Assembly (NCBI RefSeq): GCF_002217405.1
Contig: NZ_MUHE01000007.1
Coordinates: 33,166 to 97,165 of the forward strand
DNA length: 64,000 bases
Direction: 5' to 3'
Source: Flavobacterium psychrophilum DSM 3660 = ATCC 49418
GTDB lineage: Bacteria > Bacteroidota > Bacteroidia > Flavobacteriales > Flavobacteriaceae
A model generated the notes under the pieces. That model was not told the DNA's origin. It did no database searches and saw only the letters and a list, made by a program, of their open reading frames with translations. The position numbers and the translations under genes were made by a program. Of the stretch, positions 10,142-20,189 are shown in pieces (within the stretch, counting starts at the first letter, position 1; every line of letters begins with the position of its first letter).

Positions 10142-10879
10142 CTATTCATTCCAAATTTCCCACGCTTTTTCTGCCTGAAAGACTAACATATCATAACCAT
10201 TTTTTATAATTGCGCCTTTATTTTCTGCTTTTTCAAGAAACACTGTCTTTTCGGGGTTGTATATCAAGTCGAAAGCAATGTGTTTTGGCGTAAAAAATGA
10301 GTAAGGAATATCCGGAAACAATTCTGTTTTTGGAGTAGTTCCCAGGGGTGTACAATTGATAATGATTTGGTAATCATCAAAAATTTTTGCATCTATCTCA
10401 TTATAAGTAATCGTGCTTTCTTTTTCTAGACGGGATACAAAAAGGCTTTCTATATTTAATTTTTTTAAACCAAAAGCCACTGCTTTTGCAGCACCACCAG
10501 TTCCTAAAATTAAAGCTTTTTTGTGGTGTGATTTTAATAAAGGTTTTAGCGATTTATTAAAACCAAAATAATCTGTATTGTCGCCAAATAACTTCCCGTT
10601 TGGAGAGATTCTAATTGTATTTACGGCGCCAATTTCTTTAGCATTTTGAGACAATTCGTCTAAAAAAGGAATAATCGTTTCTTTGTACGGAATGGTAACG
10701 TTTAAGCCAATTAAGTTTGAATTTATTTGTAAAATTTTAGTAAATTCTTCAATACTTTGAATGTCGAAATTCTCGTAGCTAAAGGCGTTATTATTTTTTT
10801 CTTGTTTAAATTTATTTGTGAAATAATTTTGCGAAAAAGAATAGCTTATGTTTTTGCCTAGTAATCCTAATTTTTTCAT
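10142..10879 (-). CDS. aroE: Shikimate dehydrogenase (NADP+)
   Basis: Reduces 3-dehydroshikimate to shikimate in aromatic amino acid synthesis. At 245 residues it is at the short end of the family (about 270), typical of Bacteroidetes. Motifs: N-terminal shikimate-binding NISYSFSQNYF, NVTIPYKE with the catalytic lysine, GAVNTI, DNTDYFGF with the catalytic aspartate, and the NADP-binding loop GTGGAAKAVAFGL. The C-terminal GYDMLVFQAEKAWEIW is the usual family end. It appears to be transcribed alone, downstream of the TPR gene. Confidence 0.95.
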   Translation of the reverse strand: MKKLGLLGKNISYSFSQNYFTNKFKQEKNNNAFSYENFDIQSIEEFTKILQINSNLIGLNVTIPYKETIIPFLDELSQNAKEIGAVNTIRISPNGKLFGDNTDYFGFNKSLKPLLKSHHKKALILGTGGAAKAVAFGLKKLNIESLFVSRLEKESTITYNEIDAKIFDDYQIIINCTPLGTTPKTELFPDIPYSFFTPKHIAFDLIYNPEKTVFLEKAENKGAIIKNGYDMLVFQAEKAWEIWNE

Positions 10880-11032
10880 TTATTGGAGTTAAAAAAATAA
10901 ATAGAACACCATAGTATATAGAATAATAAGATGCTTTGCTAATTATAATTCTAGTTAAGAAATATTTTTTTTTGCTAAAAAGCAGTGTATAAGTACCCTT
11001 TAAAACCTATGTTTCTATGTCGTTAAAAGAAT

Positions 11033-12427
11033 TTATTTTTTATGTCTTAAAATATAATCTTGTACTATTTTTTGTTCCCAAACTACTGGAAATAATTTTT
11101 CGATAATATTTCTTTTTTTAAAGTTTTGACGCAAGGCGTTGCTTAAATGAAAAAATCCTTTTTCGTTTTCATTTAACATAAAGTAGAAACTTGCCAAACG
11201 ATATTCTACTTCAAATTCTTCTGGAAAATGCTCGCAGGCTTGTAATAAGGTTTGTATGCAAGCTTCAAATTCTCCTAAAAATTGTAAAATATCTGTCCAA
11301 AACAACCAAGTATCTAGTTGATAATCGCCATGTTTTACTGCTTTTCTGCAACCATATTCTGCTTCTTCAAAAAGATTTAAAGCTTTATTTATGGTTGCAA
11401 AGCGTTTCCAATATAGTTTGTTTTCGGCATCTATTTGTATGGCTTTGTTTACATAATATAGTGCTTTTGGGTAGTTTTTTTTGCGAAAATAAAAATCGGT
11501 TATAGCGATCCAACCTTTGTCTAATAAAGGATCTTCGTGTACCGTTTGGTTATAAAACTTAATGGCTTGTACTTCGTTTCCTAATTTCTCGTAGCATTTT
11601 CCTATTCTCAATAAGGCATAAGAAGTTGGATCATCTAATTTGATAGTTTCGTTATAATTTTCGATTGCTTCTTCGTAGCGTTTTAGGCGTTCTAGGGCTT
11701 TTGCTTTTTCCATAAAGGCACCAAGAAATTCGTCATCTATGATTGTTGCGTAATCGAAAGCAATTAATGATGCTTCGTATTCTTTGAGTCCGTAATTGAG
11801 TCTTCCTAATTGGTGCCAAGCGATTTCGCTATAGGGATTTGTTTCTATATATTTTGTAATATACTTTATAGCTTCTTGGTGCTGATCTAAAAATTCGAAA
11901 CAATATACTACATTGTATAAGCTAGCTTGTTCTTCTGGATCTGATTCTAGGCATAGTATAAAATTTTCTTTTGCTAACTCTAGATTGTCTAAAAAGAGGT
12001 ACTCCATACCTATTAGGTTGTACGCATCTGGAAGGTCGTCAGTGTATTTTAAAGCTATTTTTAGGTATTCGACTGCTTTTTCGTGTTGGTCTCTTTTAGA
12101 ACAGATATTTGCTTTTTGAATGTATATTTCTTCGTTTGTAGGCTCGATGGCGTATAGTTCGTTTAGCATTTTTTCGGCAATATCGAGTTTGTCGTCATAC
12201 ACGAGCATTTCTACTTGTACGAGTTTTAGCCCTGTAGATTTTGGGTGCTGATCTAGGGCGAGTTTTAAGGCTTTTTTTGCTAGTGCAGGTTTGCCAATGT
12301 CTAGGTAGTGTAGGATAATATCCTCGAATTCTTCTGAATCGAAAAACAAAACTTTGTTTGTTTTTAGCATTGATTCAAATTTTGACAAGGATAAGTTTTG
12401 ATCGTCTTCTTCTTGGCTCAAGTACAT
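11033..12427 (-). CDS. Tetratricopeptide repeat protein
   Basis: A 464-residue protein made almost wholly of TPR units, about ten to eleven of them, for example PTNEEIYIQKANICSKRDQH, PDAYNLIGMEYLFLDNLE and YALLRIGKCYEKLGNEVQ. There is no signal peptide, so it is probably cytoplasmic and acts as a scaffold. The family is conserved next to aroE in flavobacteria as far as I recall; its partner is unknown. The N terminus (MYLSQEEDDQ) is acidic. It is followed by aroE after 153 nt on the same strand. Confidence 0.85.
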   Translation of the reverse strand: MYLSQEEDDQNLSLSKFESMLKTNKVLFFDSEEFEDIILHYLDIGKPALAKKALKLALDQHPKSTGLKLVQVEMLVYDDKLDIAEKMLNELYAIEPTNEEIYIQKANICSKRDQHEKAVEYLKIALKYTDDLPDAYNLIGMEYLFLDNLELAKENFILCLESDPEEQASLYNVVYCFEFLDQHQEAIKYITKYIETNPYSEIAWHQLGRLNYGLKEYEASLIAFDYATIIDDEFLGAFMEKAKALERLKRYEEAIENYNETIKLDDPTSYALLRIGKCYEKLGNEVQAIKFYNQTVHEDPLLDKGWIAITDFYFRKKNYPKALYYVNKAIQIDAENKLYWKRFATINKALNLFEEAEYGCRKAVKHGDYQLDTWLFWTDILQFLGEFEACIQTLLQACEHFPEEFEVEYRLASFYFMLNENEKGFFHLSNALRQNFKKRNIIEKLFPVVWEQKIVQDYILRHKK

Positions 12428-12609
12428 GGTCTTTTCGTTTAAATTTATCCAAAAATAAAAGTAGGACTTAAATGTTTAATGGATACTTTTTTTTTGTTTT
12501 GTTGTGAACAATTTAATTAACATTTTTTAATTGATAATTGACAGTTGACAGTTGACAATTAATATTTTTTTAATTTGATGACTGAATGTTAAATTTCAGA
12601 TCGAAGCTC

Positions 12610-12690
12610 TAGCCCTGATAGCAGTGAAAATCCTTTTTTGAGGTTTTTTCCGAAAAAAAGATTGTAACGGATAGCAGGAAATAGCTCCTA
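12610..12690 (-). repeat. Dispersed structured element, copy B
   Basis: Read on the minus strand it has AGGAGCTATTTCCTGCTATC, CGTTACAATC, a hairpin, then GGATTTTCACTGCTATC and AGGGCT. In plus-strand positions the outer 4-bp stem is 12629-12632 / 12660-12663, the unpaired base is 12633, and a T6/A6 inner stem follows. It lies between the TPR gene and the aminotransferase gene. Confidence 0.8.
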
Positions 12691-12696
12691 AAAAAA

Positions 12697-13893
12697 TTAT
12701 TCGTTAGTCATTGTCATGGCTAACTCATTCATAGCATCAATAATTATGCCACAACCTTCGCTAATTTCTTGATTTGAAATGGTTAGCGGTGGCGTGATGC
12801 GAATGGCACAGCCTTCGAAGAGTAACCAGAACAAAATTAAGCCTTTTTCTTGGCATTTGAAGATGATTTGGTTTGTGATTTCGGGGCTTTCTGTTATAAT
12901 GGCAAGCATGAGTCCTTCGCCTCGGATTTCTTTTATGAGTGGATGTACTAAGAGTTGTCGGAATAATTTTTCTTTGTGCAAGGTTTCTTGCATAATATTA
13001 GTTTGAACGAGTTCTTGTAATGTTGCCAAGCAAGCGGCTGCGATTACTGGGTGCCCGCCAAAGGTGGTAATATGTCCGAGTTTTGGGTCGTGACTTAATA
13101 GATCTATGTGGGCTTCGTTTGCTGTAAATGCTCCTACTGGCATGCCTCCCCCCATGCCTTTTCCCATGACTACAATGTCGGGAATGACGTCGTAATTTTG
13201 GAAACCGAATAGTTTTCCTGTTCGCCCAAAGCCGGGTTGAATTTCGTCGAGAATCATCATGGCGCCTACTTGGTCGCAACGTTGTCTGATTTTTTTTAAG
13301 AAATCATTTTCGGGACGTATGAATCCTGCACCGCCTTGTATGGTTTCTAGGATTATTCCTGCGGTTTTTGTGGTTATTTTTTGAATATCGGCTTCGTTAT
13401 TGAAGGTGATAAAATCGACATCAGGAATGAGTGGTCGGAATATTTGTTTGCGTTCTTCGAATCCCATCACGCTCATAGATCCCATCGTATTGCCATGATA
13501 TGCGTTGTGACAGGAAATAAGTTGACTTCTTCCTGTAATTCTTCGAGCGAGTTTTAGTGCGCCTTCAATAGCTTCTGTTCCTGAATTTACTAAATAGGTT
13601 TTGTTTAGTTTTTCAGGCATATTTTCTGCTAATAATTTGCATAATTTGACTGCGGGATCTTGTGCGTATTCGCCATATACCATAACATGCATGTACTTGT
13701 CTAACTGATTTATGATGGCTTCTTTTACTCTAGGATGTTGGTGTCCTAAGGTACAGGCGGAAACTCCTGCTACAAAATCTAGGTATTTTTTGTTGTTGGT
13801 GTCAAATATATAAGAGCCTATGGCATGTGAAACTTGCATACCAAGTGGATAGGGTGAGGTTTGTGCTTGGTATTTGAGAAAATCTTTAATCAT
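12697..13893 (-). CDS. Class-III pyridoxal-phosphate aminotransferase (aspartate aminotransferase family)
   Basis: A 398-residue PLP enzyme of the acetylornithine/4-aminobutyrate aminotransferase group. Motifs: GVSACTLGHQHPRVKEAI near 45, NSGTEAIEGALKLAR, the aspartate that binds the PLP ring in ILDEIQPGFGRTG, and the PLP lysine in VVMGKGMGGGMPVGAF. The substrate cannot be fixed from sequence: there are no arginine or GABA genes nearby. It lies 56 nt downstream of the OstA-like gene on the same strand, so they may be co-transcribed, a pairing that does not explain its role. Confidence 0.85.
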   Translation of the reverse strand: MIKDFLKYQAQTSPYPLGMQVSHAIGSYIFDTNNKKYLDFVAGVSACTLGHQHPRVKEAIINQLDKYMHVMVYGEYAQDPAVKLCKLLAENMPEKLNKTYLVNSGTEAIEGALKLARRITGRSQLISCHNAYHGNTMGSMSVMGFEERKQIFRPLIPDVDFITFNNEADIQKITTKTAGIILETIQGGAGFIRPENDFLKKIRQRCDQVGAMMILDEIQPGFGRTGKLFGFQNYDVIPDIVVMGKGMGGGMPVGAFTANEAHIDLLSHDPKLGHITTFGGHPVIAAACLATLQELVQTNIMQETLHKEKLFRQLLVHPLIKEIRGEGLMLAIITESPEITNQIIFKCQEKGLILFWLLFEGCAIRITPPLTISNQEISEGCGIIIDAMNELAMTMTNE

Positions 13894-13949
13894 TATTTTA
13901 AAATTTTGTACCTTTAAAAAATATCTTTTGAATTTTTTATTTTAAAAAA

Positions 13950-15605
13950 TTATTTTTTCTTTTTTTTACCAACTTTCTTTTCTACATTTTGTTTGTCGTA
14001 TTCTAATGTTTCTTGAGATGGTTGCATAGGAATGTTTATATCTTTAGATTTTGCTTTCGATTCTTTTTGGGCTTTGGCATCGAGTTCGAGTTCTTCTTTT
14101 GGAAAAAGATCTTCTTTTGTTAGGATTTGTTCGTCGCCACGCCAAATGAATCCTTTTAGTTTTCTGGCATTTTCTGGTAGTTCTTCTTCTGGATAAATTA
14201 TGCCCTCGACATCGGTAAAAAAAGTAATGGTTTCGATGTTATTGGCCTCTAAAATCATATTAATTTTGCTGCTCACATTTTTGTTTATTCCTATGAGTTC
14301 ATTTTTTTCGTTTCGCATATAAAAGATGACTTCGGCATTTTTAATAACATTTACTTCATGCAATTTGTTTTTTTTAAACTTACCAAATAAATTTTGTCCT
14401 TTTACTTGATTGAAGCCTTCGCCTATGGTGTCTTTTGAAATAATAAAAGCATTGTTTAGTACTTTTAGGGAATCTATTTTTTCTGTTTTTTGATTAGAAA
14501 CAAGATGCATAACATCGCCTGTCATTTGGTTTTTTCCGTTCCAGAGTACGGGTTTTCCTATCATTTGTGTTAATCCCTTTTTTTTGTCATAGTGAATAGA
14601 ATCGCACTTACCACTGATGTCTTTTTTAAAAAAACGAGCATTGTTTGAACCTCGGATAATTCGGCTTTCGGGTTTGCCTGTTACTAATATTTTTTTGGCA
14701 TGAAAGTAAACAGAATCTTTTTCGAACAAGGTAATAGCAACGGCTTTTTTTGTAATAAACATCGAGTCTTTTTGTTTGTAAACTTCTGCATAATTGCCTT
14801 TTACTACAAAATGATTAATTGTATCGGTTACTTTGACATTGTTTTTTGCTCGAGCAAAGTCTAATTTTCGGTCATAATAAATATCATCTCCTTCTATGAG
14901 TCTGTCTTTGTAGGTTATTTTAGAGCCTTTTTGTAGTTTTCCTTCGTCTTTTTTAGTATCATAAAAACCTTTAGTGGTATAAATTGTATTGGTGGCCGAT
15001 GTAATTGTTGATGGCCCAAAAACATACGCATGACCTGAATTTGTATAATAATCTAAATGGTTTGTTTTTATTGTTTGTCTAGGATTTGTAACGCTAACAG
15101 CATCTGAAAATTGAAATTTTTTCTGATTTAAATAATATTTGCCAGAATTACTTACTAGTGTATTTTCGGGATCTCGGATAGTTCCTTTTGAATTGTAATA
15201 GGCTTGTTGCGAATTTCTATCGAAGTTAATAGTATCTGTTGCTAAGGTCATTTTTGGATCTCGAAGCAAGACATCGCCTGTGGCATAAGCAAACTTAGTA
15301 TTTCCGTTATATTCGGCATATTTACTATTCATAGAAAGGGTGTCTCCTTGCACCATATTTACATTTCCAAAGATTTTAACAAAGTTAGATTTTGTAAAAT
15401 GATAGGCTTTGTTACAAGTCATACGAACGCCTTCGTGTATGATAACTACATTGCCGGTTAGAACAATGGCTCCGGGAACTTCTTTCTCGGAAATATCTAA
15501 AAAATCAGAGTGCTGAATAACAATTTGTTTGGCATCTTGAGACCAAAGTGTTGTTTGACTGAAAAGTATCAATAGTAAAACTAAACGAAAATATATTTTA
15601 TTCAA
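13950..15605 (-). CDS. OstA/LptA-like outer-membrane biogenesis protein
   Basis: A 551-residue periplasmic protein with a signal peptide (MNKIYFRLVLLLILFSQTTLW). The body consists of repeated beta segments of the OstA type, such as GNVVIIHEGVRMTCNKAYHF, GDVLLRDPKMTLATDTINFD and GDDIYYDRKLDFARAKNNVK. These form a beta-jellyroll that carries lipopolysaccharide across the periplasm. Bacteroidetes have a long version than the about 180-residue E. coli LptA. The C terminus is lysine-rich (DKQNVEKKVGKKKKK). No other lpt genes are adjacent. Confidence 0.82.
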   Translation of the reverse strand: MNKIYFRLVLLLILFSQTTLWSQDAKQIVIQHSDFLDISEKEVPGAIVLTGNVVIIHEGVRMTCNKAYHFTKSNFVKIFGNVNMVQGDTLSMNSKYAEYNGNTKFAYATGDVLLRDPKMTLATDTINFDRNSQQAYYNSKGTIRDPENTLVSNSGKYYLNQKKFQFSDAVSVTNPRQTIKTNHLDYYTNSGHAYVFGPSTITSATNTIYTTKGFYDTKKDEGKLQKGSKITYKDRLIEGDDIYYDRKLDFARAKNNVKVTDTINHFVVKGNYAEVYKQKDSMFITKKAVAITLFEKDSVYFHAKKILVTGKPESRIIRGSNNARFFKKDISGKCDSIHYDKKKGLTQMIGKPVLWNGKNQMTGDVMHLVSNQKTEKIDSLKVLNNAFIISKDTIGEGFNQVKGQNLFGKFKKNKLHEVNVIKNAEVIFYMRNEKNELIGINKNVSSKINMILEANNIETITFFTDVEGIIYPEEELPENARKLKGFIWRGDEQILTKEDLFPKEELELDAKAQKESKAKSKDINIPMQPSQETLEYDKQNVEKKVGKKKKK

Positions 15606-15837
15606 TGGATTGTAATTTTTGTCAAAATTAAGGAAATTATGAAAAATATGGTTTTTATTAAGAATTATTTATATTTATACTTATACCTTTTATATTTAAT
15701 AAGTGGTCTGAATACAATATCATTTTCTGAATCATATAAGAAATATAAGGATATTTGAGTTAGCCTCTCTAAAATAATGGGATTAACAGTAGTAAGTAGT
15801 GAAATTTGTAATGGGGCTTAGTATTTGCTACTTTTAT

Positions 15838-17658
15838 TTACTCGATAATCATTTCTTTTAATTTTTCTCGATATTCCTCTAAGATGTCTATTTTCGAGAT
15901 AAATCCGAAGAATTTTCCATATTTGATAACTGGAAGCGTTGTTTGATTTGTGATTTGAAATTTTTCCATAACAATTTCTATTCCGTCATCGTATTGTATA
16001 ACCCCAATGGGTTGTTTTAAAATTTCTTTGATACAAGTATGTTTTATCCTAAAGGGGTTAAAAATGGTTGTTCGAATGTCATTAAAATCTACAATTCCGA
16101 CTAGTTTTTCTTTTTCATCAATAACAGGAAAAATCTCTTGATGCAGAGTTGATAAATGTTCGACTAAATTTTCTAACGAATTTTCTATAGTAATTGTTTT
16201 AATATTGGTTTTTATTAAAGCTAGGAAATCTATACTTTGCAAAATATTTTTATCTTTATTACTGGTAAAAACCTCGCCTTTGTCTGCTAGGCTCTTAACA
16301 TCCATCGAATGTTTTTCAAATCTTTTAGATACAGCAAAACTAATTGAGGATACAATCATAAGCGGAACCATAAGGTCGTAACCGCCAGTAATTTCGCCAA
16401 TTAAAAAAATAGCTGTAAGAGGTGCGTGAAACAATCCGCTCAAAATTCCAGCCATACCTACAATCGCAAAATTCCCTACGGGCAATGCACTAGAGATCCC
16501 TAAAAGATTTATAGATTTTGCGACAAAAAAACCTAAGTAAGACCCCACAAAAAGCGAAGGAGCAAAATTACCTCCGTTACCCCCACTTCCTAGTGTTATT
16601 CCTGTGGCAAACGATTTTAGAAAAACTGTAATTCCTATAAAAGCAAGCAAAATCCATTGGTTATTTTTATGGTTTTTTAGAATTGTATTGTCTAATAAAA
16701 CCTCGGGATGGTTTGTAGATAAAGTTCTAATGCTTTCGTAACCTTCTCCAAAAAGTGTTGGAAAAAAGAAAATTAAAACCGCTAAAAGTATCGCACCAAA
16801 TAATGCTTTTTTGTAAGGACTGCTTTTAAATCTGCTAAAAAAATGTTCGACTTTTCTGAAATTTCTTGCATGATATACAGATACAAAACCAGCCAAAACT
16901 CCCAATAAAATATAGTAAGGTGTGTTGTGAAAATTAAAAGTTTCTTCTTGTTTGAAACTTAATAATATATCTCTACTTAAAATCATTTGAGAAACTAAAG
17001 CGCCCGTCGCTGCAGAAATCATGATAGGTATAAATGCTGATATACTTACATCTGTTAAGACTACTTCTATGGCAAATAAAACACCCGCAATGGGTGCGTT
17101 GAAAGCCGATCCAATTCCTGCAGCAACCCCACAAGCTAAGAGTAAAATTCTATCTTTTTGTGATAATTTATATTTTTGTGCAAAATTAGAACCAAAAGCT
17201 GCTCCAGTAATTACAATTGGGCTTTCTAATCCTGCCGAACCTCCTAAACCAACAGTAAGTGAACTTGTAATAATCTGAGCATACATTTGTTTTTTAGGAA
17301 CAACACCGCCTTTTTTTGCTACCGCCTGCAAAATATGAGAACTTCCTTTTTCTAATTTTCCATCTAGAAATCTTCTAATAACAAAAACAGTGAGTAGGAT
17401 ACCAATAACAGGTAAAATACTATTTGAATAAGGTAGTTTTAAAAAAGTGTTCAAATAATTAGCAAACAAGAACACATTGTGCGCAAAACTTTTTAGAATA
17501 ATTACTGCAAATGAACAAGATATAGCAATAACAACAGAGGATAAATAAATAAAATTCCTTTCAGACAATACTTCTTTTGCTAAAAAAAAGATACTCTCGA
17601 AACGGCGAATTATTTTTCTTACAAATAATTGAAAACTTACTAAAATTCTGCTTGGCAT
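15838..17658 (-). CDS. ClC-family chloride channel/transporter with CBS domains
   Basis: A 606-residue inner-membrane protein: about ten to twelve hydrophobic segments up to residue 440, then two CBS domains (about 470-600). The chloride-selectivity motifs are GSAGLESP (gating glutamate kept) and GGNFAPSLF. At the position of the internal proton glutamate (E203 of E. coli ClC-ec1) the segment reads FAIEVVLTD, so Val follows the first Glu where E. coli has a second Glu. Val at this site is typical of channels rather than H+/Cl- antiporters. Divergent from nhaA with 131 bp between them. Confidence 0.9.
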   Translation of the reverse strand: MPSRILVSFQLFVRKIIRRFESIFFLAKEVLSERNFIYLSSVVIAISCSFAVIILKSFAHNVFLFANYLNTFLKLPYSNSILPVIGILLTVFVIRRFLDGKLEKGSSHILQAVAKKGGVVPKKQMYAQIITSSLTVGLGGSAGLESPIVITGAAFGSNFAQKYKLSQKDRILLLACGVAAGIGSAFNAPIAGVLFAIEVVLTDVSISAFIPIMISAATGALVSQMILSRDILLSFKQEETFNFHNTPYYILLGVLAGFVSVYHARNFRKVEHFFSRFKSSPYKKALFGAILLAVLIFFFPTLFGEGYESIRTLSTNHPEVLLDNTILKNHKNNQWILLAFIGITVFLKSFATGITLGSGGNGGNFAPSLFVGSYLGFFVAKSINLLGISSALPVGNFAIVGMAGILSGLFHAPLTAIFLIGEITGGYDLMVPLMIVSSISFAVSKRFEKHSMDVKSLADKGEVFTSNKDKNILQSIDFLALIKTNIKTITIENSLENLVEHLSTLHQEIFPVIDEKEKLVGIVDFNDIRTTIFNPFRIKHTCIKEILKQPIGVIQYDDGIEIVMEKFQITNQTTLPVIKYGKFFGFISKIDILEEYREKLKEMIIE

Positions 17659-17756
17659 TTTTATTTTTTGTATTGTAGAATTACAAATATAAGTTTTTAT
17701 TTTTGTTTGCCCTAAACGGATAATGATTAAATAATAATTCTAAATTTAAAACAAAG

Positions 17757-17764
17757 TATATTTG
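17757..17764 (+). promoter_or_regulatory. nhaA promoter -7 box
   Basis: TATATTTG, 25 nt before the nhaA ATG, matches the Bacteroidetes TAnnTTTG box. Confidence 0.6.
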
Positions 17765-17789
17765 TAAAAATTAATAAAAGTATTACCTC

Positions 17790-18944
17790 ATGAAAATTAC
17801 TGGATTATTTAAAGAATTTTTTGAAAGCGAAAAGTCTAGCGGATTATTTCTAATAAGTTGCACACTTTTCTCATTGGTTATAGCAAACTCAGCAATTGCA
17901 AACAGTTATTTGCATTTTTGGCATGCAAATTTAGCAGGAAATAGTTTAGAATATTGGATAAATGATGGGCTAATGACTATTTTTTTCTTACTCATTGGTC
18001 TAGAATTAGAAAGAGAAGTTTATGATGGCGAATTATCAAACATTAAAGATGCAATGCTCCCTATTTTTGGTGCTATTGGTGGTATGATTGTTCCCGCAGG
18101 ATTATTTTTAGTAATGAATTTTGGAACCAAAACCCAATCTGGAGCAGGAATTCCTATGGCAACAGATATTGCTTTTGCCTTGGCTATATTGTCGCTTTTA
18201 GGAAATAAAATACCATTATCGCTAAAAATATTTTTAACCGCATTAGCTGTAATCGATGATTTAGGAGCAATTCTGATAATTGCTGTTTTTTATACCAAAA
18301 CATTATTATGGACTAATTTATGTATTGCCTTAGGTATTTTTGGGTTTTTACTAATTCTTAATAGACTTAAAATAAGAAACTTAATTCCGTACTTAATTGG
18401 GGGTGTTTTTATGTGGTATTTTATGTTACATTCAGGTGTTCATGCTACAATTACGGGTGTATTGCTTGCTTTTGCAATTCCTTTTGGAAACGGAGATTCG
18501 AGATCTACATCATATATTTTACAACATTTTTTGCACAAACCAGTAGCCTTTTTTATACTTCCATTATTTGCATTGGCCAATACAGCCATTGTGTTAAGTT
18601 CTAATATAAGCGAAACATTAATTCAAAATTATAGTATAGGAATTGCATTGGGATTAATTATTGGTAAACCACTGGGTATTTTTCTCTTAAGCATGCTAGC
18701 GGTTTCCTTAGGGATTTGCAAACTTCCAGATGATTTAAACTGGAAATCTATTCTTGCCGTGGGTTTTCTGGGAGGTATTGGTTTTACGATGTCTATTTTT
18801 ATAACCTTATTGGCTTTTAATGACGATACAATCATAAACAATGCAAAATTTGTCATTTTAATTTCCTCCTTAATTGCTGGAATTATTGGTTATTTCAGTC
18901 TAAAATATGTGTTAAAAAATACAATTATCGAAAATAAGAATTAA
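17790..18944 (+). CDS. nhaA: Na+/H+ antiporter NhaA
   Basis: Electrogenic inner-membrane antiporter that expels Na+ in exchange for protons. The 384 residues and about twelve hydrophobic segments fit the family. The pH-sensor and ion-binding residues are visible: ATDIAFALA (D133 in E. coli numbering) and VIDDLGAIL (D163/D164), and the lysine of helix X in IIGKPLGIF (K300). The N terminus FKEFFESEKSSGLFL is typical. The gene has its own promoter and is followed 57 nt later by mnmA, which has a separate promoter. Confidence 0.96.
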   Translation: MKITGLFKEFFESEKSSGLFLISCTLFSLVIANSAIANSYLHFWHANLAGNSLEYWINDGLMTIFFLLIGLELEREVYDGELSNIKDAMLPIFGAIGGMIVPAGLFLVMNFGTKTQSGAGIPMATDIAFALAILSLLGNKIPLSLKIFLTALAVIDDLGAILIIAVFYTKTLLWTNLCIALGIFGFLLILNRLKIRNLIPYLIGGVFMWYFMLHSGVHATITGVLLAFAIPFGNGDSRSTSYILQHFLHKPVAFFILPLFALANTAIVLSSNISETLIQNYSIGIALGLIIGKPLGIFLLSMLAVSLGICKLPDDLNWKSILAVGFLGGIGFTMSIFITLLAFNDDTIINNAKFVILISSLIAGIIGYFSLKYVLKNTIIENKN

Positions 18945-18973
18945 TAAACCAATTTTAATTTTCAAATTAATAA

Positions 18974-18981
18974 TATCTTTG
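18974..18981 (+). promoter_or_regulatory. mnmA promoter -7 box
   Basis: TATCTTTG, 20 nt before the mnmA ATG, matches TAnnTTTG. Confidence 0.6.
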
Positions 18982-19001
18982 CCTATCTTAAATTTCATTA
19001 T

Positions 19002-20189
19002 ATGAAACGTGTTGTAGTAGGTCTTTCTGGAGGTGTCGATTCGAGTGTTGCTGCATATTTATTGCAAGAGCAAGGCTATGAAGTAATAGGTCTGTTTATG
19101 AAAAACTGGCACGACGATTCTGTGACTATTTCTAACGAATGCCCTTGGTTAGAAGATAGTAACGATGCACTATTAGTTGCCGAAAAATTAGGAATACCAT
19201 TTCAAACCGTCGATTTAAGCCAACAATATCAAGAAAAAATTGTCGATTATATGTTTAGCGAATACAAAAAAGGACGCACACCAAACCCTGATGTACTTTG
19301 CAATCGCGAAATAAAATTCGATGTTTTTATGAAAATCGCACTATCACTTGGTGCCGATTATGTTGCCACAGGTCATTATTGCCGAAAAGGAGAAATTGAA
19401 GTTGATGGCAAACCAGTTTATCAATTACTAGCTGGTGTAGATGATAACAAAGACCAATCCTATTTTTTGTGCCAATTATCGCAAGAGCAATTAGCCAAAT
19501 CGTTATTCCCAATTGGCGAACTTACAAAACCTCAAGTACGTGAAATTGCTACTAAAATAGAATTAGTTACTGCCGAAAAAAAAGATTCTCAAGGGCTGTG
19601 TTTTATAGGAAAAGTACGATTGCCAGAATTTTTGCAACAACAACTAAAACCTAAAGAAGGTTTAATATTTGAAGTTGATGCAACCAACCAAATATATAAT
19701 CAAGAAAAAATTAATTTCGATTCGGTACAAGAAAAATTGGCTTTCGAAGCCAAAGATATTCAATATACTCCAGAAGTCGCTAAAGTTGTTGGAAAACACC
19801 AAGGAGCTCATTATTTTACCATTGGTCAGCGTAAAGGATTAAATGTTGGTGGCACAAAAGAAGCTTTATTTATCATTTCGACAAATGTAGAAACCAATGC
19901 AATTTATACTGGACAAGGACACAAGCATCCCGGATTGTTTAAAAAAGCATTGTTCGTTACTAATGATGAAATACATTGGATTCGTCCAGATTTAGCTTTA
20001 ACCAATGGGCAAACAATACAAGTCATGGCGCGTATTCGTTACCGTCAGGAGTTACAAAAAGCGACTTTGCATCAGTTTGAAAATGGTTTGTATGTAGAAT
20101 TCGAAACGCCACAATCTGCCATTACACAAGGGCAGTTTGTTTCTTGGCACATTGGTGATGAGCTAATTGGCTCTGGTGTTATCTCATAA
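19002..20189 (+). CDS. mnmA: tRNA-specific 2-thiouridylase MnmA
   Basis: Makes the 2-thio group of U34 in tRNA-Lys, -Glu and -Gln, with sulfur relayed as a persulfide. It has 395 residues. Motifs: ATP-binding PP-loop [15 protein letters not shown] at the N terminus, first catalytic cysteine in [12 protein letters not shown], second in SQGLCFIGK, tRNA-binding KDQSYFL, and the C-terminal beta-barrel [12 protein letters not shown]. Compared with E. coli (368) it has an insertion of about 25 residues after the second cysteine, which is common in Bacteroidetes. No neighbour suggests an operon. Confidence 0.97.

Noticed and set aside
12530..12562. Short near-tandem repeats (TTGACAGTTGACAATTAAT type)
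   Set aside because: Low complexity, too short and imperfect to assign a function.
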